A stretch of 32,417 nt of DNA, from positions 1-32,417 of the forward strand of contig NZ_JADILJ010000042.1 in assembly GCF_017355185.1 (NCBI RefSeq). Direction: 5' to 3'. This stretch comes from Rathayibacter sp. SD072 (lineage in GTDB: Bacteria; Actinomycetota; Actinomycetes; Actinomycetales; Microbacteriaceae). Of the stretch, positions 29,717-32,417 are shown one piece after another (the first letter of the stretch is position 1; every line of letters starts with the position of its first letter). A program made the position numbers and the translations under genes. The notes beneath the pieces are model-generated. The model had not been told where the DNA came from and ran no database searches. It worked only from the letters and a program-made list of their open reading frames with translations.

Positions 29717-30996
29717 CGGCGTCCGCTCCCGGTCGGCCGACCCCGGACCCCGGGCTCCCGCAGGTCCGCCTCTACGGGCGGCGCGAGAGCCGGGACGCGT
29801 GGGAGATCCGCGACTTCCTCTCGCGCAGCGTCGTCTCGTTCACCTGGTCGCCGCTGGACACCGACGAGCAGTGCCTGGCCGTCGCGGGCAGGCCGCTCGC
29901 CGAGGCGGCCCTCCCCCTCGTCGTCTTCCCGGACGGGACGCGGGCGGGGGACCCGGGCATCGCCGAGGTGGCCGCCCGGCTCGGCTGGATCAGTGCACCG
30001 AGGCTCACCGAGTACGACCTCTCGATCTACGGAGCGGGGCCGTCGGGCCTCTCGGCCGCCGTCTACGCCGCCTCCGAGGGGCTGCGGGTGGTGGTCCTGG
30101 AGCGGTCCGCGATCGGCGGGCAGGCCGGCTACAGCAGCCTCATCGAGAACTACCTCGGCTTCCCCCACGGCATCGCGGGCGCGGACCTCGCCGAGCGCGC
30201 CCGGCAGCAGGCCGTCGACTTCGGCGCCGAGCTGCTGATGATGCGCGAGGGGATCCGGGCGCGCTTCCCCGACGACCGGATCCACGCCCGGCTCGCCGAC
30301 GGGTCGACCGTCGTCGCCCGCTCGAACATCTGCGCCACCGGCATCGAGTGGCGCCGACTCGGCCTCGACCGCGAGGACGAGCTCCTCGGCGTCGGCGTCT
30401 ACTACGGAGCCGGGACCAGCGAGGCGCCGCTCTGCGAGGGCGCGGACGTGGTCGTCGTCGGCGGCGGCAACTCGGCGGGCCAGGCGGTGATGAACCTCGC
30501 CGCCCACGCGCGGCACGTCACCATGCTCGTGCGCGGGCCCGATCTGGCCGACAGCCTCTCGTCGTACCTCGCCGACCGCGTCGTCCGGCAGCCGAACGTG
30601 ACGGTCGCGCTCGACTCGCGGGTGAGCGCTCTGCACGGCGACGCGGCACTCGAGTCGATCGACGTCGAGAGCACCGCGACAGGTGCGCGCAGAGCCCTCG
30701 CCACCTCGCACCTGTTCGTCTGCATCGGCGGCGCGCCCGACACCTCCTGGGCCGAGGGGACCGGGATCGTCCGCGACGCCTCCGGGTACCTCGTCACGGG
30801 CCCCGACCTCACGGGTGACCACGCGGCGGCCGACTGGCCGCTCGAGCGGGCCCCGTTCTACCTCGAGACCAGCGTCCCCGGGTCGTTCGCGGCGGGAGAC
30901 GTGCGCCGCAGCTCGGTCAAGCGCGTCGCCTCCGCGGTCGGCGAGGGCGCCATGGCCGTGACCTTCGCCCACCGCCACCTGCAGGAGACGTCGTGA
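29713..30996 (+). CDS. FAD-dependent thioredoxin-reductase-like protein with glutaredoxin-like N-domain
   Basis: A 427-residue protein. Residues ~17-95 form a glutaredoxin-like fold (VRLYGRRESRDAW, LPLVVFPDGT) without the CxxC site. Residues 100-427 match thioredoxin reductase: FAD GxGxxG in YGAGPSGLSAA (106-116), GGQAGYSSLIENYLGFP, ATGIEWRRL, NADPH motif GGGNSAGQ (250-257), and GDVRRSSVKRVASAVGEG. The redox CxxC is replaced by YYGAGTSEAPLC. GTG 29713 lies inside the PucR stop codon overlap. Proteins of this kind, sometimes fused to a cNMP domain, occur in actinobacteria; their substrate is unknown. Confidence 0.9.
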   Translation: MTASAPGRPTPDPGLPQVRLYGRRESRDAWEIRDFLSRSVVSFTWSPLDTDEQCLAVAGRPLAEAALPLVVFPDGTRAGDPGIAEVAARLGWISAPRLTEYDLSIYGAGPSGLSAAVYAASEGLRVVVLERSAIGGQAGYSSLIENYLGFPHGIAGADLAERARQQAVDFGAELLMMREGIRARFPDDRIHARLADGSTVVARSNICATGIEWRRLGLDREDELLGVGVYYGAGTSEAPLCEGADVVVVGGGNSAGQAVMNLAAHARHVTMLVRGPDLADSLSSYLADRVVRQPNVTVALDSRVSALHGDAALESIDVESTATGARRALATSHLFVCIGGAPDTSWAEGTGIVRDASGYLVTGPDLTGDHAAADWPLERAPFYLETSVPGSFAAGDVRRSSVKRVASAVGEGAMAVTFAHRHLQETS

Positions 30997-31706
30997 ACCG
31001 CGATTCGGGCGATCGCGTCGACGAACCGCCGTCGGAACCGCTGCCCGAGGCGGCGGTGTCGGCCGCGTCGCTGCCCGACCGGCCCGCCGCGTTCCTCACC
31101 GCGCTGGTCACCGAGCACTTCGTCCTGGAGTCCGCCAGGGGCATCACCGTGACGGAGTCGAGCAGCAGGGCGTCCCTCTACCTGACGATGCTGTCGAGCT
31201 CGCTCGTCGCGTTCGGCTTCCTCGCGCCCACCCCGTACGCGCTCGGATTCCTGGCGGTGATCATCCCGGTCGTCGTCCTGCTGGGCGTCTTCACCTACGA
31301 GCGGCTCGTGCAGACCTCGATGGAGGACATCGCCGCGCTCACGGCGATCCAGCGCATCCGCCGCTACTACGGCACCCTGCTGCCGGGCGCCGGCAGCTAC
31401 TTCACGATGCCGCGCGGCCCGCACGCCCCGAACGAGCTGCTCGAGATCGGCCGGAGGCGCAGCTGGCGCGGCATCTTCTTCACCATGTCGTCGGCGATCG
31501 GCGTCGTGAACTCGATCGTCGCCGGAGCGGGAGCGGCCCTGGCCCTGGCCGTCGGAGGCGGAGACGAGTCGCGCGCGATCGCGGCCGGGATCGCCGCCGC
31601 CCTCCTGCTGGCCGTGCTGCACGGCGCCTACCAGTTCCACCGCTACCGGCAGATGCGCCTGCGGATCGCCGAGGCGGAGGCTCTGGACGGCTTCGAGCAG
31701 GTCTGA
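30993..31706 (+). CDS. Conserved hypothetical four-helix membrane protein
   Basis: A 237-residue protein with four predicted helices: about 65-82 (LYLTMLSSSLVAFGFLAP) and 86-104 (LGFLAVIIPVVVLLGVFTY), then 165-190 (FTMSSAIGVVNSIVAGAGAALAL) and 195-215. Between the pairs lies a cytosolic, helical stretch with many charged residues (ERLVQTSMEDIAALTAIQRI, RRYYGTLLPGAG). The N-terminal 50 residues are acidic and Pro-rich. I recall an uncharacterised actinobacterial family of this kind. GTG 30993 overlaps the TGA of the flavoprotein gene. It ends in a hairpin that also contains the stop of the opposing UBP gene. Confidence 0.8.
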   Translation: MNRDSGDRVDEPPSEPLPEAAVSAASLPDRPAAFLTALVTEHFVLESARGITVTESSSRASLYLTMLSSSLVAFGFLAPTPYALGFLAVIIPVVVLLGVFTYERLVQTSMEDIAALTAIQRIRRYYGTLLPGAGSYFTMPRGPHAPNELLEIGRRRSWRGIFFTMSSAIGVVNSIVAGAGAALALAVGGGDESRAIAAGIAAALLLAVLHGAYQFHRYRQMRLRIAEAEALDGFEQV

Positions 31707-31734
31707 GCCGACGGCCCCGCGCACCCGGGCTCAG
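31703..31734. terminator. Convergent hairpin containing both stop codons
   Basis: CTGAGCC (31703-31709) pairs with GGCTCAG (31728-31734). The arms hold the TGA of the membrane protein (31704-31706) and the TCA complement of the UBP gene stop (31731-31733). No T-tract. Confidence 0.5.
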
Positions 31735-32084
31735 CCGCGCTCCGCGAGGAGCTCCTGCCAGTCGCGGGGCACGCGGTCGGCCGGCCCCGGAGTGCTCTGC
31801 CCCGCCGGACGGCCCCGCGGGTCGGCGAGGCGCGGACCCGTCGTCCAGTCGTCGGCGCCGAAGTCCCAGAACCAGTCCTCGCCGGGCTCGAAGCTCTGGA
31901 TGACCGTGTGCCCGGTCGCACGCCAGTGGGCGGTGGCGTGCCGGTTCAGCGAGTCGTCGCAGCAGCCGATGTGCCCGCACCGCGCGCACCGGCGCAGGTG
32001 CAGCCACCACGAGCCGGTCCGCTCGCACTCGACGCAGCCCGGGCCGCTCGGGGGGACGGAGGGATCGATCATCCGCGAGGTCAT
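31731..32084 (-). CDS. UBP-type zinc-finger protein
   Basis: A 117-residue protein with the UBP (BUZ-type) zinc finger: Cys17/Cys20 (CVEC), Cys33/Cys36 (CARC), Cys41, His49, His53 and His59, then the family tail GHTVIQSFEPGEDWFWDF. The ATG at 32082-32084 is used. An N-terminal C-x-H pair present in many relatives is missing, so one metal site may be incomplete. In eukaryotes the domain binds the free ubiquitin C-terminus; bacterial copies have no known partner. It converges on the PucR-flavoprotein-4TM operon; I recall such genes occurring beside this flavoprotein type, unverified. Confidence 0.88.
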   Translation of the reverse strand: MTSRMIDPSVPPSGPGCVECERTGSWWLHLRRCARCGHIGCCDDSLNRHATAHWRATGHTVIQSFEPGEDWFWDFGADDWTTGPRLADPRGRPAGQSTPGPADRVPRDWQELLAERG

Positions 32085-32163
32085 GCACCCAGGGTGCCGC
32101 GGAGCGCCCGGTCCGTCCTCCTCGGATCGTCGGAACCCCTCCGGGGCGCTCCGACCCCTGCGG

Positions 32164-32213
32164 CTGGCACGACTCGGAGCCGTCCGCCCTGGCACGACTC
32201 GGGGCCGTCCGCA
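32164..32213. repeat. 25-bp direct repeat in tandem (two copies)
   Basis: CTGGCACGACTCGG(A/G)GCCGTCCGC(C/A): copies at 32164-32188 and 32189-32213 with two differences. Upstream of the UBP gene on its non-coding side, so it may be promoter-region sequence. Confidence 0.85.
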
Positions 32214-32351
32214 AGTGCCGACGCGAACGGCGGGACTGTGGTCGCATGAGAGCCCGGGTGAGAGAGCGGTCCGCCTCGGATCCCCCACCCCCCCCCCCTC
32301 CCCTTTTCACAACTGACGCTGCCGGCGATCCTCCGCGCGGATTACCTTGGG

Positions 32352-32417
32352 GTTGTGCTGTGACGAACATAAAAAAACAAAAACAAATGCATGAAAGATC
32401 TCTAATGATGAAAAAAA
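32352..32417. other. Abrupt A-rich tail, probable contig end or artefact
   Basis: After 32 kb of very high-GC sequence the last ~65 bases switch to A-runs (AAAAAAACAAAAACAAATG and a final run of A). The change follows a C-tract and looks like poor assembly or adapter-like sequence rather than a gene. Confidence 0.6.

Larger units (their letters stand above)
32085..32417. other. Gene-free end of the window
   Basis: No gene can be supported in these 333 bases. Besides the tandem repeat, there is an imperfect dyad GGAGCGCCC (32101-32109) / GGGCGCTCC (32144-32152), a poly-C tract at about 32282-32300, and an A-rich tail. Confidence 0.75.

Noticed and set aside
1-32417. tRNA, rRNA, insertion sequences or phage genes.
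   Set aside because: No cloverleaf, rRNA motif, transposase or integrase sequence was recognised on either strand.

Overview
The window is high-GC DNA with dense genes, many GTG starts, 4-bp GTGA/ATGA stop-start overlaps and actinobacterial -10 boxes of the TANNNT type. Several of these -10 boxes sit about 7 nt before the start codon, as expected for leaderless mRNAs. Gene content (lysG/lysE, Asp23-CsbD stress proteins, zinc-free L28/L33/S14 ribosomal proteins, UBP-type zinc finger, pyruvate oxidase) points to an actinobacterium. My best guess is the Microbacteriaceae (Rathayibacter-like), inferred from general familiarity and not from any search. No tRNA, rRNA, CRISPR array, prophage or transposase is visible. 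The last ~65 bases turn abruptly A-rich and look like a contig end or assembly artefact.

Layout. 1-5.9 kb: a MarR-MFS efflux pair, a divergent SDR/HxlR pair around a 25-bp dyad, poxB with a coupled small gene, and a lipoprotein. 5.9-10.5 kb: second MFS exporter, small membrane protein, MBL hydrolase, TauE/SafE permease, esterase. 10.6-12 kb: a run of small stress-type proteins (Asp23, CsbD, two unknown). 12-15.2 kb (minus strand): deoC plus membrane protein, and a cysteine-rich pentapeptide-repeat protein coupled to a Gfo/Idh/MocA oxidoreductase. 15.2-16.05 kb: about 0.8 kb of non-coding mosaic repeats with hairpins. 16.08-16.8 kb: rpmB-rpmG-rpsN. 17-21.3 kb: ABC exporter, NodB-type lipoprotein, lysG/lysE. 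21.4-27.8 kb: membrane protein, GntR-DUF1648 operon, alpha/beta hydrolase of the non-haem haloperoxidase type, MFS_3 exporter, and a full-length MmyB-type regulator facing an orphan MmyB ligand-binding domain. 28-32.1 kb: msrA, then a coupled operon of a PucR regulator, a thioredoxin-reductase-like flavoprotein without redox cysteines and a 4-TM protein, facing a UBP zinc-finger gene.

How the genes work together. Most units are a regulator beside its likely target (MarR/MFS, HxlR/SDR, LysG/LysE, GntR/DUF1648, XRE/MFS_3, PucR/flavoprotein), so much of the window is locally controlled efflux and stress or redox functions. The least explained elements are the mosaic repeat locus at 15.4-16.0 kb, the PucR-flavoprotein-4TM operon with its UBP zinc-finger neighbour, and the DNA-binding-free MmyB-like protein. 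Convergent gene pairs often end in hairpins whose arms contain the stop codons, and two of these share the same stem-base sequence.
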